64,000 nt of DNA from Fibrobacter sp. UWR2 (GCF_002210285.1 NZ_MWQE01000008.1:97653-161652); one strand, 5' to 3'; positions 1-11,022 are shown, numbered from the stretch's first letter. The notes: generated by a model from the sequence alone, not told the origin. Program-made: numbers and translations.

Positions 1-3000
1 GCGACCTTCACTCACAACAAGAAGGCTGCCGGCTGGTCTAGCCCGGCCTATAACGGCAACAACGAATTCTACGACGACATGGCTCTTGCCTCGGTGGCAC
101 TCCTCTATGCGACCGGAGAAAAAGAATACGCCGACGACATGATCCGCAACAAGAACATGGTGCAGGGCCAGGAATACGCTACCGGCGCCGGATTCTTCGA
201 GGGCGGTTGGTTCGTCACCAACAACAAGGGCTTCTTTAAGGATGTCAAGAACACCGGATGGGCAAACGCCTATTCCTACGCGCTCTATGCCCTCTACAAG
301 CTAATCCTGCAGGACAAGGACAAGGCGATAAACGAATACGGCCTATCTGAAACGGAATGGCTGAACGCCATCGAAGACTGTATCGCGGACATGATTGCGA
401 ACCTCGGCGACATGAGTGCCTACGGCGAAAGCCCGGAAACATTCGTATTCCCCACGGTTCCCAATGTCTGGAAGCAGAGCCAGGTCACATACGACAAGAC
501 CTGGTATACCATGCTCACGGACCAGGAATGGATCTACAACAGATACCGCGCTGGTGACATTTTCGAAGTGCTGGCATACGCCGACGTGGCGGCCGACATC
601 GAAAAGCAGGGTATTTCACTCCCCAACATGGGAACCCCGAACTGGAAAGCGGCCGAGGCAAAGCAGTTCGCCATCAACCAGCTTAACTACCTGCTTGGCG
701 TGAACCCGTGGGACGTTTCCTTCATCATGGGTGTCGGCGACAAGAACGACGCCCACCCGCACCACCGTGCATCCAACCCCGAAGGCAAGAACATGCCGGG
801 CGCAGGCTACAAGTATAAACCGCCTGTAGGCGCCCTCTATGGTGGCGTTCCCCCTGCACTCAGTGTGACTATGGGTAAGAACGGACAGCGCAACTGGGAA
901 TACTACGAAATGTCGGAAGTCTGCATTGACGCAGCCGCAACCCTCGTCAGTAGCGTAAGCCTCGCCTCCCAGAAGATTGACCGCACCCGCGCACCCGGAA
1001 TGCAGGTGGAAATCCGCCACGTCAGCATGGATTCCGCCATCGTGATGGTGAAACTCGATACCCGCGGCACGGCATCCATCAACTACGGCACAGGCGACCA
1101 GGCAACGCAAATGAACAAGGTTGCCGTCCCCGACGATTCCTCCTCCGGCGTGCAGCACGAGTTCATCCTGAGGAACCTGCAGCCGGGCACCACATACTAC
1201 TTCTTCGCGACCGGTTATAACGCCTACAACCCAGAAAACTACACCATGAAGTTCATGGTCGACAGCACGCAGACTCCGTTCAGCTTCACGACGCTCAACA
1301 CCGTCGAAAGCGCCGAAATCAAGAATGTAACCGTGTGTAACGTAAGTGCCGACAGTGCCGAAATCATGTGGTACACCCCGAACGGCGAATACGAATCCAA
1401 GCTCTACTGGGATACCATTCCGCACACGAACCCGAACGAGTATGCCCACAACACGGGCGCCGGCAATGCCGACATCTCGGGAATCCCGACCAAGTTCCAC
1501 TATGTGAAAATCGGCGGACTCAAGGAAAAGACGACATACTACTACGCCGTCGAGAGCAACGGACAGTACACGAACGTGAACGAAGAAACAGGCGCCATGC
1601 TCAAGTTCACCACACCGGTGACGCAGTACGACTTCAGCGTGTACACCTACCAGTACTCTTGGGCAAGCAAACCCGCCATCAACGTGAACATCTTCAACAA
1701 CGAGGCTAGAGCGTTCGACAGCCTTACCGTGCGCATGTTCATGCGTGGCGATGACGACCTGTACGATGACGTGGCCATCCGTACCGACATCTGCCAGGCA
1801 TACGACGAAGCCGGTTTCAACAAGGCCTGCGATGCCACAACGCTAGAAGTTCTCAACCAAGGGTTCCGCCACGTGCGCCCCGTAAAGATCGAAGACACCT
1901 ACGATGCCGCTTCTGGCACCTGGCAGTGGTACTTCCCCATCCCGCTCGGACCGACAGTCATCAAGAGTTCTAGCCGCTTCCGCGTGGACGTGCTGTTCGT
2001 AGCACGCATTCGCGCCCAGGGACAGGACGACCCGCTCGACGTGGCCCCGCAGAACAAGAAGCTTTACTGCAACGCCGACGGTACCTGGTACTGGGTGTCC
2101 GACGAGGACAAGATTGGCGCTACCCTCACGGCAAATCCGGGCGACTGGAGCTGGATGCCGCACAGCAAGGCCAACGGCGACTATGCCGACTACCCGGGCA
2201 TGCCCTGCATCAGCAAGGATGCCGGCGACCTGGACTTCGGCGTGGCACCGGTGAACCCCTACGTGGCCGTGTACCGCAAGGACGAATTCGTCTGGGGCTA
2301 CAGCCCCTCCAAGAGCGAAATGGAAACGAAGCGCGCGAACTACCAGATCGAGGTCACGTTCGACGAGCCCTTCAACGTGTCTAACGGCAGCTATGTGGAA
2401 ATCGACCAGTCGAGCAGCACCGTGTTCGTGACCGGCCACGCCCATATTACCGAAGGCGGCTACATCACGAAGATTTGGGCAAACGGAACGCAGGTTCCGC
2501 TGGAACGCATGGATCTTGATGGCGAAATCTACATGATGAGCAATGGCGTCATCGTTGCGCACTACAACCTCGCTACCGACCTCTGGGATTTGAAGATTCC
2601 GGTTAAGATGGGCATCGGAAGCAACAAGGTCGACGTCACAGTATTCGCAGGGCCTGACCCCGATTGTGCTGCCTGTACCGAAAACGGAGGCTGTGCTTTC
2701 GTAAACCGTTCGTACTTCGTGCAGTTCACCAAGGGCGACGCTACCGCATCGGCCCTCACCATCAAGGATAGGGACGGCAACCCGGTGGCAAGCCCGGCCG
2801 ACCCGGCGAACACGCAGTTCTACATCTACCTGACCGACAAGGACAAGGCAAAGTACAACCAAACTATCGAAGTGCTCGTCGTGAACAACAAGAAGGGCGA
2901 TACCCTCAAGGTCGCCATGGAACCCGTTGCCGACAACCCTGGCATGTTCCAGAGCAAGACCTCCATCGCCGCACTTGAAGTTCCGAAGAACAACCGAGGG

Positions 3001-5154
3001 TCTGGCCAGATTTCGTTCTTTGCGGGCGATACCATCCAGGTCATCTATATCGACCCCGAAGACGAAGAAGATGTCTCGAAGCAGTCGTTCTACGCAGAAT
3101 CCACGTACCCGGCGCCCAAACAGGTGCTTGCCCAGGACAGCGACTGCGACAACGTCGCCGACAAGTTGACCATCACCTTCTCCAATGCCTTCGACGAGAA
3201 CTACGCGCTGGACAGCGTCCGCGTGTTTATCGAAGGCATGAGCGACTCGGTGACACTTTCTGTGCCCCAGCCGATACAGGGCCTAAACGAGATTACGATA
3301 CCGCTCACAGGCGTAAACGTACCTGAAACGGCAGCACCCAGCGGAACCGCAACCGTATTCCTTGTCACGAAGGGGCAGATTTCCCGCGAAGTGGTGAAGA
3401 TTACCGACGGTATCGCGCCACAGCTCCTGAGCGTAACGATTCTCGAGAATCCGGAACCGCGCTCCACCGAAGATACGCTGATGATCGCCTTCACCGAGCC
3501 TGTCATGTTACCCTCCCTGGGAGCATGGCCCCTCTCTATCGAAGGAGTCTCCGGCGACCACATCTCCGTGTCGGGCAAGGCAACCACAAACAACGGCGGC
3601 AAGAGTTGGCTGTTCGTGGTGACCGGGAACGACAACGGGAGCTACATCCCTGTTGGCGGAATCGCAAGCATCAAGAGCGGCATGAACATCACGGACGAAG
3701 CCCTGAACGCGCTCGACCCGGCATCGCCCTGCGCACAGGGCGTGAAGATTGCAGAAACCCCGAAGCCCGTGCCCATCACGCTTGCCGAAATCCGCGACAA
3801 CGAGGGTGACGGTTTCGCTGACGAAATCTACCTGAAGTTCGAAAAGAAGCTACGCCCGCAGGACATGCTCGACAGTTTCGTCGTGGAATGGGGCATGAAG
3901 AACATCACCAAGAGTTTCCTCCCTGCCGACTGGAACCACACCATGGAATTCGGGGAACACTGGCAGCACAATCAGCAGCTGGATACCCTCACCGGTGTCG
4001 TCACCGACGATTCCACCCTGGTGCAAGATACGATTTCCATCATTACGATTCCGCTCACGACTGCAAACGGATTCCCGTTCGGCACGACAAGCGGTTCGTA
4101 CGACGGCTACGGTCACGTGACACCGAGACTCGGACCCGCAGGCGGATTCTTCGACAAGTTCTACTTCGTAGTCGACAAGTGCCCGCCCGTCATTATCAAG
4201 GCGACGAAGTCCACATCGAATTCCTACGAGTTCCTCGAAGCCACCATGTCTGAGCCTCTCCAGACTATCGACAATTCCTCTCTCGAATACATCGAGCGCA
4301 AGCGCGGCTCGCAGGAAGGCATATACCTGAAGCCCAAGTCCGTATCGACCCGAAACGACGTGAAGGAATTCTACGGCTACTCCGACGAATCCGAAGGCGC
4401 CGTACGCGTAGGCGACTACATCAGGCTCGTGCCGCTCCCGGCACTTTCCCGCTACAAGGACAAGGCTGGCAACTACCCCACCGAACAGAACCCGTGGGTA
4501 ATTGTCGGCGGTGCTTCCGCAGAAAAGACGAAGTTCAACGTGGTTCTCGTGCACAACGTGACGAAGCCTTCCGCCGACGTCCCCTATACGGGCGCTCCGG
4601 CCAGCGCAGGCGAAGTATTCCGTGCAACAATCATCAAGACTGGCGGCAACGAGGCCCTCATGACTCTCAAGGACGGCGTCCTTTCTGCAACGGGAATCGT
4701 CCTGGACACGAACCTCTACAAGCATGCCGGCCCGCAGTTCATTGTTGAAATCACGATGCCTTCGGCCCTGCAGACCAACGATCTCGGCCAGCCGCTCTTC
4801 GATTTCGACATCAAGTTCTCGGTCGATGTCTACGACAACCTCGGGCAGTTCATTACCAAGCAGAACGTACGCCTGAACATGAACGACATCGGTTACGACA
4901 TGATCTCAGAAGATGGCGTGTTGCGCGTGAATATGGAATGGATGGCACCCGATGGTGCGCCCACGACAAAGACCGGCCGCAAGCTCGGCACAGGCGCATA
5001 CATTGCGAAATTCGACTTCCTCTCCAAGGCCACCTACACCGCAGAGTCTACTCCGGTACAGGGAGAAAGTTCGAACTACAAGAAGGGCGATATCATCAAG
5101 ACCACGGACAACACGACGAAGACTTTCGGATTCAAGCGCGCCAAGCGTAAGTAA
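1..5154 (+). CDS. GH9 endoglucanase (cellulase), N-terminus outside window
   Basis: The frame is open from base 1, so this is the 3' part of a larger gene. The first ~960 bases encode the C-terminal half of a GH9 (alpha/alpha)6 catalytic domain: the GVNPWDVSFIMGVGDKN segment leads to the active-site H-x-R (HPHHR, codons 754-768), and the catalytic acid Glu lies in SEVCIDAA (codon 916-918). Two fibronectin-III-like units follow (about 1000-1280 and 1310-1610; LQPGTTYYFF and LKEKTTYYYA strands). Then come several beta-sandwich modules with acidic DxDCDNVAD and DNEGDGFAD motifs like Ca-binding repeats. The C-terminal ~100 residues end in GRKLGTGAYI and TFGFKR, similar to the FlgD-type Ig fold. 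It should be a secreted, probably surface-attached cellulase. Its paralogue starts 27 bases downstream, so the two are probably cotranscribed. Confidence 0.93.
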   Translation, partial: ATFTHNKKAAGWSSPAYNGNNEFYDDMALASVALLYATGEKEYADDMIRNKNMVQGQEYATGAGFFEGGWFVTNNKGFFKDVKNTGWANAYSYALYALYKLILQDKDKAINEYGLSETEWLNAIEDCIADMIANLGDMSAYGESPETFVFPTVPNVWKQSQVTYDKTWYTMLTDQEWIYNRYRAGDIFEVLAYADVAADIEKQGISLPNMGTPNWKAAEAKQFAINQLNYLLGVNPWDVSFIMGVGDKNDAHPHHRASNPEGKNMPGAGYKYKPPVGALYGGVPPALSVTMGKNGQRNWEYYEMSEVCIDAAATLVSSVSLASQKIDRTRAPGMQVEIRHVSMDSAIVMVKLDTRGTASINYGTGDQATQMNKVAVPDDSSSGVQHEFILRNLQPGTTYYFFATGYNAYNPENYTMKFMVDSTQTPFSFTTLNTVESAEIKNVTVCNVSADSAEIMWYTPNGEYESKLYWDTIPHTNPNEYAHNTGAGNADISGIPTKFHYVKIGGLKEKTTYYYAVESNGQYTNVNEETGAMLKFTTPVTQYDFSVYTYQYSWASKPAINVNIFNNEARAFDSLTVRMFMRGDDDLYDDVAIRTDICQAYDEAGFNKACDATTLEVLNQGFRHVRPVKIEDTYDAASGTWQWYFPIPLGPTVIKSSSRFRVDVLFVARIRAQGQDDPLDVAPQNKKLYCNADGTWYWVSDEDKIGATLTANPGDWSWMPHSKANGDYADYPGMPCISKDAGDLDFGVAPVNPYVAVYRKDEFVWGYSPSKSEMETKRANYQIEVTFDEPFNVSNGSYVEIDQSSSTVFVTGHAHITEGGYITKIWANGTQVPLERMDLDGEIYMMSNGVIVAHYNLATDLWDLKIPVKMGIGSNKVDVTVFAGPDPDCAACTENGGCAFVNRSYFVQFTKGDATASALTIKDRDGNPVASPADPANTQFYIYLTDKDKAKYNQTIEVLVVNNKKGDTLKVAMEPVADNPGMFQSKTSIAALEVPKNNRGSGQISFFAGDTIQVIYIDPEDEEDVSKQSFYAESTYPAPKQVLAQDSDCDNVADKLTITFSNAFDENYALDSVRVFIEGMSDSVTLSVPQPIQGLNEITIPLTGVNVPETAAPSGTATVFLVTKGQISREVVKITDGIAPQLLSVTILENPEPRSTEDTLMIAFTEPVMLPSLGAWPLSIEGVSGDHISVSGKATTNNGGKSWLFVVTGNDNGSYIPVGGIASIKSGMNITDEALNALDPASPCAQGVKIAETPKPVPITLAEIRDNEGDGFADEIYLKFEKKLRPQDMLDSFVVEWGMKNITKSFLPADWNHTMEFGEHWQHNQQLDTLTGVVTDDSTLVQDTISIITIPLTTANGFPFGTTSGSYDGYGHVTPRLGPAGGFFDKFYFVVDKCPPVIIKATKSTSNSYEFLEATMSEPLQTIDNSSLEYIERKRGSQEGIYLKPKSVSTRNDVKEFYGYSDESEGAVRVGDYIRLVPLPALSRYKDKAGNYPTEQNPWVIVGGASAEKTKFNVVLVHNVTKPSADVPYTGAPASAGEVFRATIIKTGGNEALMTLKDGVLSATGIVLDTNLYKHAGPQFIVEITMPSALQTNDLGQPLFDFDIKFSVDVYDNLGQFITKQNVRLNMNDIGYDMISEDGVLRVNMEWMAPDGAPTTKTGRKLGTGAYIAKFDFLSKATYTAESTPVQGESSNYKKGDIIKTTDNTTKTFGFKRAKRK

Positions 5155-5181
5155 GGTGAAGAAAGTATTAGGTGGAAAGCA

Positions 5182-8100
5182 ATGAAAATGACGTACTTGA
5201 AAAAAATTCTTTTGGCAGCATTTGTCCTGGGCGACATCCTCGCCGTCCAGGCGATGGCGGAGTTACCCAATATCGACCGTACCGACAAGGTTCACGAACG
5301 CAGGTACCTCGACTCGTTGAACGTCTACAACCGTCGACCGATTCGAGTAAACCAATCCGGTTTCAGGCCACAAGACAACAAGTACGCCTACGTGGCGGAC
5401 CCCTCGGCACAAACGTTCAAGGTCGTTGACGCGAATACAAAAAAAGACGTAATTTCCGCAAAAAATCTCAACTTAGTCGACGCCAATGCGCCAAAGCCCA
5501 ACTTTTGGGTGGCGGGAGTCCTTAAAGCGGGAAACGACAACACCTTGTATTCTTTCAGCCTGGCAGACTCCGCAACCGCTGTCGCAGGCACCGAGGCCCT
5601 ATACAAAGCAGATTTTAGCGAACTGGCGACCATAGGCGAATACTTTGTGGTTTGCGGAGGAGACACCTCCGCCACATTCCACGTTCACCCGTCTATTTTC
5701 AACTCGATTTTGGAATACTCCCTGCAATTCTTTGGCTCACAACGCTGCGGAAATACAAAATCACACACACATGCCGCCTGCCACATGAAGGACGGCTCTA
5801 AAATAGGCCACGACCTTACCGGTGGCTGGCACGACTGCGGAGACCACTTTAAAGTTTCAGAGACCCTGGGCTTTGCAGCCTACGTTTTGATTACCACATA
5901 CCTGGTTTACCAAGACAAGGCAGAGGACCGCTACGGCAACTCCTACGCCGACACAGCCATCACGGACGGCATCCCTGACCTGCTTTACGAAGCCAAGATT
6001 GGCGCAGACTTTATCTTCAAATTGTACAAGGCGTCTAAAGCAGACGGGTTGATTGCCAGGGGCGACATGTACCACTCGGTTGGCGTAGACCAGGTGGACC
6101 ATGAATACTGGGACGTGCCCGAAAAGCAGGATGCCCAGCCCCATTCCAAGGGAGGGCCCGACCGCGATGTAGCAGACTCTGCCGGCAACGTTTCGGGCAT
6201 GTATGCCGCTGTCCTCGCCGAAGTGGCTGCCGCCTGGTTTGTTTTTGACCCGGTTTATGCAGACTCCCTTTTGGAAGCGGCAAAAGACATCTACGCAAAT
6301 GTGGTCAAAAAATCCTACCGAAATATAACCGGCAATTTGAAGGGGTTCTATACCGGAAGCTCCAACATAACCAACAGAACCGACAATGCGGCCGCAGCCG
6401 CCTTGGCGCTTTGGTACGCCACCGCCGACCCCACCTACCAAAACGACCTGTACAAAGATTTGACAATCAACGACAATTCCACCAATTACGGTTACAACAA
6501 CGAGCCCGACGACGCAGGTCCCTACTTCAAGGGCGGCTACCTTGGCCTCACAAGCGGATTTTACCCTGGCGGCTGGATGACGGACTACGAAAACGTCCAC
6601 GCCCACGTTTTGTTCTCTTTTGTCAAGCTCATTTTGAAGGACCAGGAGACCGCGGCTAGTTACGGCGTTGGAGAACTGGAAAGGGATACATTAATACAGC
6701 GGTCCACCAACAGCCTCCGTCGTTTGACCGACGATGGTTCCGAGGGCACTCCGCGATTTACAAACCGTTTCGGATCGGTCAAGGCGGTCCCTCCTTACAA
6801 CCTGATATGGACCAGCAGCGGCTGGGGATTGAACCGCTACAACCTGGGCGCGGCCAACGCCATCTTTATGCTTTCTGAAATCACCACCGGTGAAGAAAAG
6901 GAAGTATACAAGCAGCTTGCCCTCGACAACATTTATTATAGCCTTGGCGCGAACCCGTGGGATGTTTCATTCTTGATGGGTGCCGGCGACAAAAACTTGA
7001 ACCACCCGCACAACCGTGCTGCCAACCCCGACGGATACAATGCTGGCGGCATGCCCTATAAGTACACCTGCCCACTGGGCGCCCTGATGGGCGGCACCTT
7101 CCCCGACGCCGTATTGCAAGATTTTTGGGAATTTTGGACAGTTACCGAAACGTGCATTGACTTTTCGGCACAGCTTTTGATCCCAGCCCAAAGCCTAGCA
7201 GAGACGCTGCCCGAAGATGCCGAAGGGCCCCTGTACAGCAATGTTGCCGGAGTTCCCATTTCTAATACCTCGGCCACCATTAGCTGGGACGTCAACGAAG
7301 TCGCCCTCACCACGGTGTTCTACAACACCACACCCGACGCTAGTACTGCAAAATCCGTCACGCAGACCACGGCCAGCAAGGGCGGCGCATTGACCATTGA
7401 CGGGCTCGAGCCCAACCAAACCTATTACTTCTTCTTGGAGGGCATGGACGTCAAGCACAACATTGGCACCGACGACAATCACGGTCAATGGTACCAGTTC
7501 ACCATGACCCCGCTCAACACCACCATCAGCGGCGTCACCATTTGCCAGGTAGACAACCGCAGCGCCAAGATTTACTGGTGGAGCAGCGACCGGCTGAACG
7601 GAGTCGTGAACTACGGGACCAGCAGTTCGAATCTTACCGAATCGCAACCCGCCGAAGGCGGCGCAGTCCTTTTCCACGAAGTCCTGCTTACAAACTTGAG
7701 CGCAGGCACCACCTACTACTTTAGCGTATCCTCGGGAGCAACCACAGACAATAACGGTGGAAACTACTACAGCTTTACCACGGAACAATACTCCACCTAC
7801 GCCAACTTGGACATTTACATAAAGCCCACTTCTTACCAAGCAGAATGTACCGATTGGAAGGACTGCCACGAATTCATTGTTTCTATCGCCAACAACGACA
7901 CGATGGCGTTCCACGATTTCGAGATTCGCCTCTACCTTGGCAAGAGTTCAACCTTCCAACCCATTTCGTGGACACCCCTCACCCAAAACTGGGGCGGCGA
8001 AGGAACGATGACCTCAATAAAAAGCATCTCATTCGGGTCGCCCACCTTGGAAAAAGACCAGTATTACATACCCATTACCATAGGGGACACCCTAAAGGTC

Positions 8101-11004
8101 TCTGGGCAAATGCTGTTCCAACTCAAGTTTATGACAGGAACCTTCAAGGACTTTGCCGAAGGATGGTCCCTTGTTGCGCATAATGCCGAGGACGACCCGG
8201 AGCAATTTGAAGGTATTGACCTTACCCAGGCCCCGTACTTCAGCAATTCCGAGACAACCCTAATTGAAGTCAACTCAAAGGGCGAAAGGGTCCCCGCCTT
8301 TACAAGAGACCCGTATGTAGTGGTTTACTACCACGGCAAGCACATTTACGGCTATGGCCCTGACTACACGCCCGAAAACGGCCCGCAAATGCCGCGTACA
8401 GTGAGCCTCAACTTTACAAGCCCATTTGTAACACCGCACAGTTCATTAGAAACTACCGACAGCAACATAGCCTATATCGGCGGCAGCCGTGTTACGCCGA
8501 CAGGATTCCTAGATGACTTTGAAATGAACGCACTGTCGATTATTGATTTCGTTGAATTCCCCTCGGCGCCTCGCAAAGACTCCCTCTCGTTCAACTTCCC
8601 TTACAAGGCGCAATACGGCAACAACTACTACGAATGGGTCAGCTGGCACAACCACGCCGCAAACATGAGTTCCACAAACAAGTACGACTGCGCCTGTGCC
8701 GTGATCCGCACCAACGTCGAGGTTGACACCATCACCACGCCACCGGAAATCCGCCTGTTGCAGTTCACGACAGACACCGTTCGCGCCTATACCGGAAAGA
8801 TGGTCGAAGTTCATCTACAGTTGCTCGACAGCAACTTCGAACTTCTCAAGACCGACCCGTTCAGCGTCTTGCTCACCTCGGAATCCGGTTTTGCCAAGTT
8901 CTACACGTCGGCAACATCGACTACCCCGGTCGAAAAGATTGACATTATCAACGGTACGGCCGTGTTCTACCTCCGTTCGGACAAGGCGACGACAACCATT
9001 CTCAAGGCTATCGGCAACAACACCTCCAAGGTAAACTACCTGCCGGCAATCGCGACGCTCATCATCGAGGATTTGCCTCCCTGGCCGATTATCGACAACG
9101 CCATCATGGTGGACAACAACTGCGACGACATTCCGGATGCGTTCCAGATAACTCTTTCCAACGAATACATCGCGGCAGAGAACCAGTCGTTCAACTCCAT
9201 CAAGTTCGTATACGAAGGCGATACGCTTACAAGCGATTCCGTCATCTCGCTTAACGAACGCGACCTGGTTGTTGCGGCAAAGATCCCGAACGCGACCATG
9301 AATACCGCACCCTCCGGTGCGATTACGCTCATAAGCAACACCAATGCCGGGAAGAAGGAAGCGTCCGACTTCTACAAGGACGGCATCTCACCCGACCTGA
9401 TATCGGTATCCGTACTGGAACGCCAGTCCGACGCGACAAGCGATTTCGTCTACATCCAGTTCAGCGAACCTGTCAAGGAGCCCTCGCCCGAATGGCCGCT
9501 CCGCATCAATTCGGCCGATATTGCAGCCCACGTGAAGGGAGTCAAGCTCTACAACGAAGCACTCAATATCTGGGAATTCGAAATCGACTTCGACGCAGGC
9601 GGAGGCTCGCTGGTGCAGGAGGGCATGAAGGCTCAGCTTTCACCCACGGCAACCATCAAGGACCTCGCAGGCAACGGCATCGGCAACTGCACTCCGAAAA
9701 CCGTGGATGTGCTCCTGAAGATCCGTCCGATACCCATGACCTACGCAAGCATCGCCGACAAGGACGAAGACGGCCTTGCCGAACATATCGAAATCAAGTT
9801 CACGAAGGCAGTCGATGCCAAGCACTATCCGGACTCCATCTCGATTATCTTCGGTAGCGCCTTCCCCGAAACACTTTTCGTACGCAAGGCCGAAATCAGA
9901 CTGAGCGCCGACCAGATGTCCACTTCGTTCGACCTGCCGACACCTTTCGCCCTCGGCAACACTAACGGCAACTACGAAGGCACCCTGGAAGGCAGGGACC
10001 TTATAGGCGCAGGGCTTGTTACCGAGCACCTGGGCAGCGGTGCCGCCTACGAGACCGAGTCTTCGATTGCAGAAGACCTCGCAGGCCCCGTATTCACTTC
10101 AGCAAGCCTCTCGTCATCGGGCAACCTCGAAGTCCTGATTATCCACGTAAGCGAACCGCTCATCATCGCAGATTCAGCGGCGATCCTCTATGTGCGCGAA
10201 CGTTCTAGCATAGGCGTGCACAAGATCGACCTCACCGGATGGAACTTCTCGAACCAGTCCCTGACTATCAACGCGGTATACAAGCCCGAGGCCGAAATTG
10301 CCGTCATGGAAGGCGACCGCATCAACCTCGCCCCGAAGACAGCCAGCGCATTTACGGACCTGAGCAACAACATGCCGGCAGATGACAACCCGAAGGTGAC
10401 CATCGGCGGCGAGGGCAATCCGAAGATCAAGTTCGATATCCATCTGCAAAAGCCGATTACGACCGTATCGTCCGCAGACCCCTCGCTTATCCCGAGCAAC
10501 AAGACGATCAACCTTTACGTGGTTAACCCGAGCAACCACAAGCTCGACCGTATCGAAAAGGGCGCTGTCGTGCAAACCGGAATCGATACCACCGTAACGC
10601 CTCTTAACGGCGTCGTGTGGACAATGGACCTGACCGTCCCGCGCGGAGGCTCCCTGAACCAGCCCGCCTACTGGAGGAGCCTGAAGGTCAAGTACAGCCT
10701 GCCCATCTACACGAACATGGGCAGCTTCGTGAACCGCCTCTCCGGCACGTTCACCGTCGATTCCGACGTGTACTACTCGACGAACAACAAGGTCACCTTC
10801 TTCGTGGAATGGGTAAACGCGCCCAAGGGCGGTGTACGCTCGCAACAGGGCCGAGAAGTCGGTACCGGCGCCTATATCTACAAGGCAGAACTGAACTGCA
10901 AGTTCCTACCCAACGCCGACCTCGATGCAAAAACAAAGAAGCGCTTCGAGTCGTCAAATTCCTACGACAAGACCGAAACCTTCGGTATTCGCCGTTTAAA
11001 ATAG
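5182..11004 (+). CDS. GH9 endoglucanase (cellulase), complete, 1940 aa, tandem paralogue
   Basis: The protein starts with a signal peptide (MKMTYLKKILLAAFVLGDIL, cleavage near AMAE) behind an AGGTGG ribosome site at 5170. A CelD-type N-terminal Ig domain (IRVNQSGFRPQDNKYAYV) precedes the GH9 catalytic domain. Active-site elements are complete: GGWHDCGDH with Asp218 and Asp221, H-x-R as HPHNR with His610, and the proton donor Glu656 in TVTETCID. Two Fn3-like domains (about 690-870) and a long series of beta modules follow. These align in order with the upstream GH9, including acidic DNNCDDIPD and DKDEDGLAE motifs and the final GREVGTGAYI / TFGIRR domain. At 1940 aa it is far longer than most GH9 enzymes. 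Codon choice in the first ~3.5 kb (more TTG, TTT, AAA by eye) differs from the last ~2.3 kb. A strong terminator follows. Confidence 0.95.
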   Translation: MKMTYLKKILLAAFVLGDILAVQAMAELPNIDRTDKVHERRYLDSLNVYNRRPIRVNQSGFRPQDNKYAYVADPSAQTFKVVDANTKKDVISAKNLNLVDANAPKPNFWVAGVLKAGNDNTLYSFSLADSATAVAGTEALYKADFSELATIGEYFVVCGGDTSATFHVHPSIFNSILEYSLQFFGSQRCGNTKSHTHAACHMKDGSKIGHDLTGGWHDCGDHFKVSETLGFAAYVLITTYLVYQDKAEDRYGNSYADTAITDGIPDLLYEAKIGADFIFKLYKASKADGLIARGDMYHSVGVDQVDHEYWDVPEKQDAQPHSKGGPDRDVADSAGNVSGMYAAVLAEVAAAWFVFDPVYADSLLEAAKDIYANVVKKSYRNITGNLKGFYTGSSNITNRTDNAAAAALALWYATADPTYQNDLYKDLTINDNSTNYGYNNEPDDAGPYFKGGYLGLTSGFYPGGWMTDYENVHAHVLFSFVKLILKDQETAASYGVGELERDTLIQRSTNSLRRLTDDGSEGTPRFTNRFGSVKAVPPYNLIWTSSGWGLNRYNLGAANAIFMLSEITTGEEKEVYKQLALDNIYYSLGANPWDVSFLMGAGDKNLNHPHNRAANPDGYNAGGMPYKYTCPLGALMGGTFPDAVLQDFWEFWTVTETCIDFSAQLLIPAQSLAETLPEDAEGPLYSNVAGVPISNTSATISWDVNEVALTTVFYNTTPDASTAKSVTQTTASKGGALTIDGLEPNQTYYFFLEGMDVKHNIGTDDNHGQWYQFTMTPLNTTISGVTICQVDNRSAKIYWWSSDRLNGVVNYGTSSSNLTESQPAEGGAVLFHEVLLTNLSAGTTYYFSVSSGATTDNNGGNYYSFTTEQYSTYANLDIYIKPTSYQAECTDWKDCHEFIVSIANNDTMAFHDFEIRLYLGKSSTFQPISWTPLTQNWGGEGTMTSIKSISFGSPTLEKDQYYIPITIGDTLKVSGQMLFQLKFMTGTFKDFAEGWSLVAHNAEDDPEQFEGIDLTQAPYFSNSETTLIEVNSKGERVPAFTRDPYVVVYYHGKHIYGYGPDYTPENGPQMPRTVSLNFTSPFVTPHSSLETTDSNIAYIGGSRVTPTGFLDDFEMNALSIIDFVEFPSAPRKDSLSFNFPYKAQYGNNYYEWVSWHNHAANMSSTNKYDCACAVIRTNVEVDTITTPPEIRLLQFTTDTVRAYTGKMVEVHLQLLDSNFELLKTDPFSVLLTSESGFAKFYTSATSTTPVEKIDIINGTAVFYLRSDKATTTILKAIGNNTSKVNYLPAIATLIIEDLPPWPIIDNAIMVDNNCDDIPDAFQITLSNEYIAAENQSFNSIKFVYEGDTLTSDSVISLNERDLVVAAKIPNATMNTAPSGAITLISNTNAGKKEASDFYKDGISPDLISVSVLERQSDATSDFVYIQFSEPVKEPSPEWPLRINSADIAAHVKGVKLYNEALNIWEFEIDFDAGGGSLVQEGMKAQLSPTATIKDLAGNGIGNCTPKTVDVLLKIRPIPMTYASIADKDEDGLAEHIEIKFTKAVDAKHYPDSISIIFGSAFPETLFVRKAEIRLSADQMSTSFDLPTPFALGNTNGNYEGTLEGRDLIGAGLVTEHLGSGAAYETESSIAEDLAGPVFTSASLSSSGNLEVLIIHVSEPLIIADSAAILYVRERSSIGVHKIDLTGWNFSNQSLTINAVYKPEAEIAVMEGDRINLAPKTASAFTDLSNNMPADDNPKVTIGGEGNPKIKFDIHLQKPITTVSSADPSLIPSNKTINLYVVNPSNHKLDRIEKGAVVQTGIDTTVTPLNGVVWTMDLTVPRGGSLNQPAYWRSLKVKYSLPIYTNMGSFVNRLSGTFTVDSDVYYSTNNKVTFFVEWVNAPKGGVRSQQGREVGTGAYIYKAELNCKFLPNADLDAKTKKRFESSNSYDKTETFGIRRLK

Positions 11005-11022
11005 ACCTTGTAGCAAAATTTC

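Noticed and set aside
616..2862. Long open frames antisense to the first GH9 gene
   Set aside because: They overlap each other and the well-supported GH9 modules and show no protein family features.
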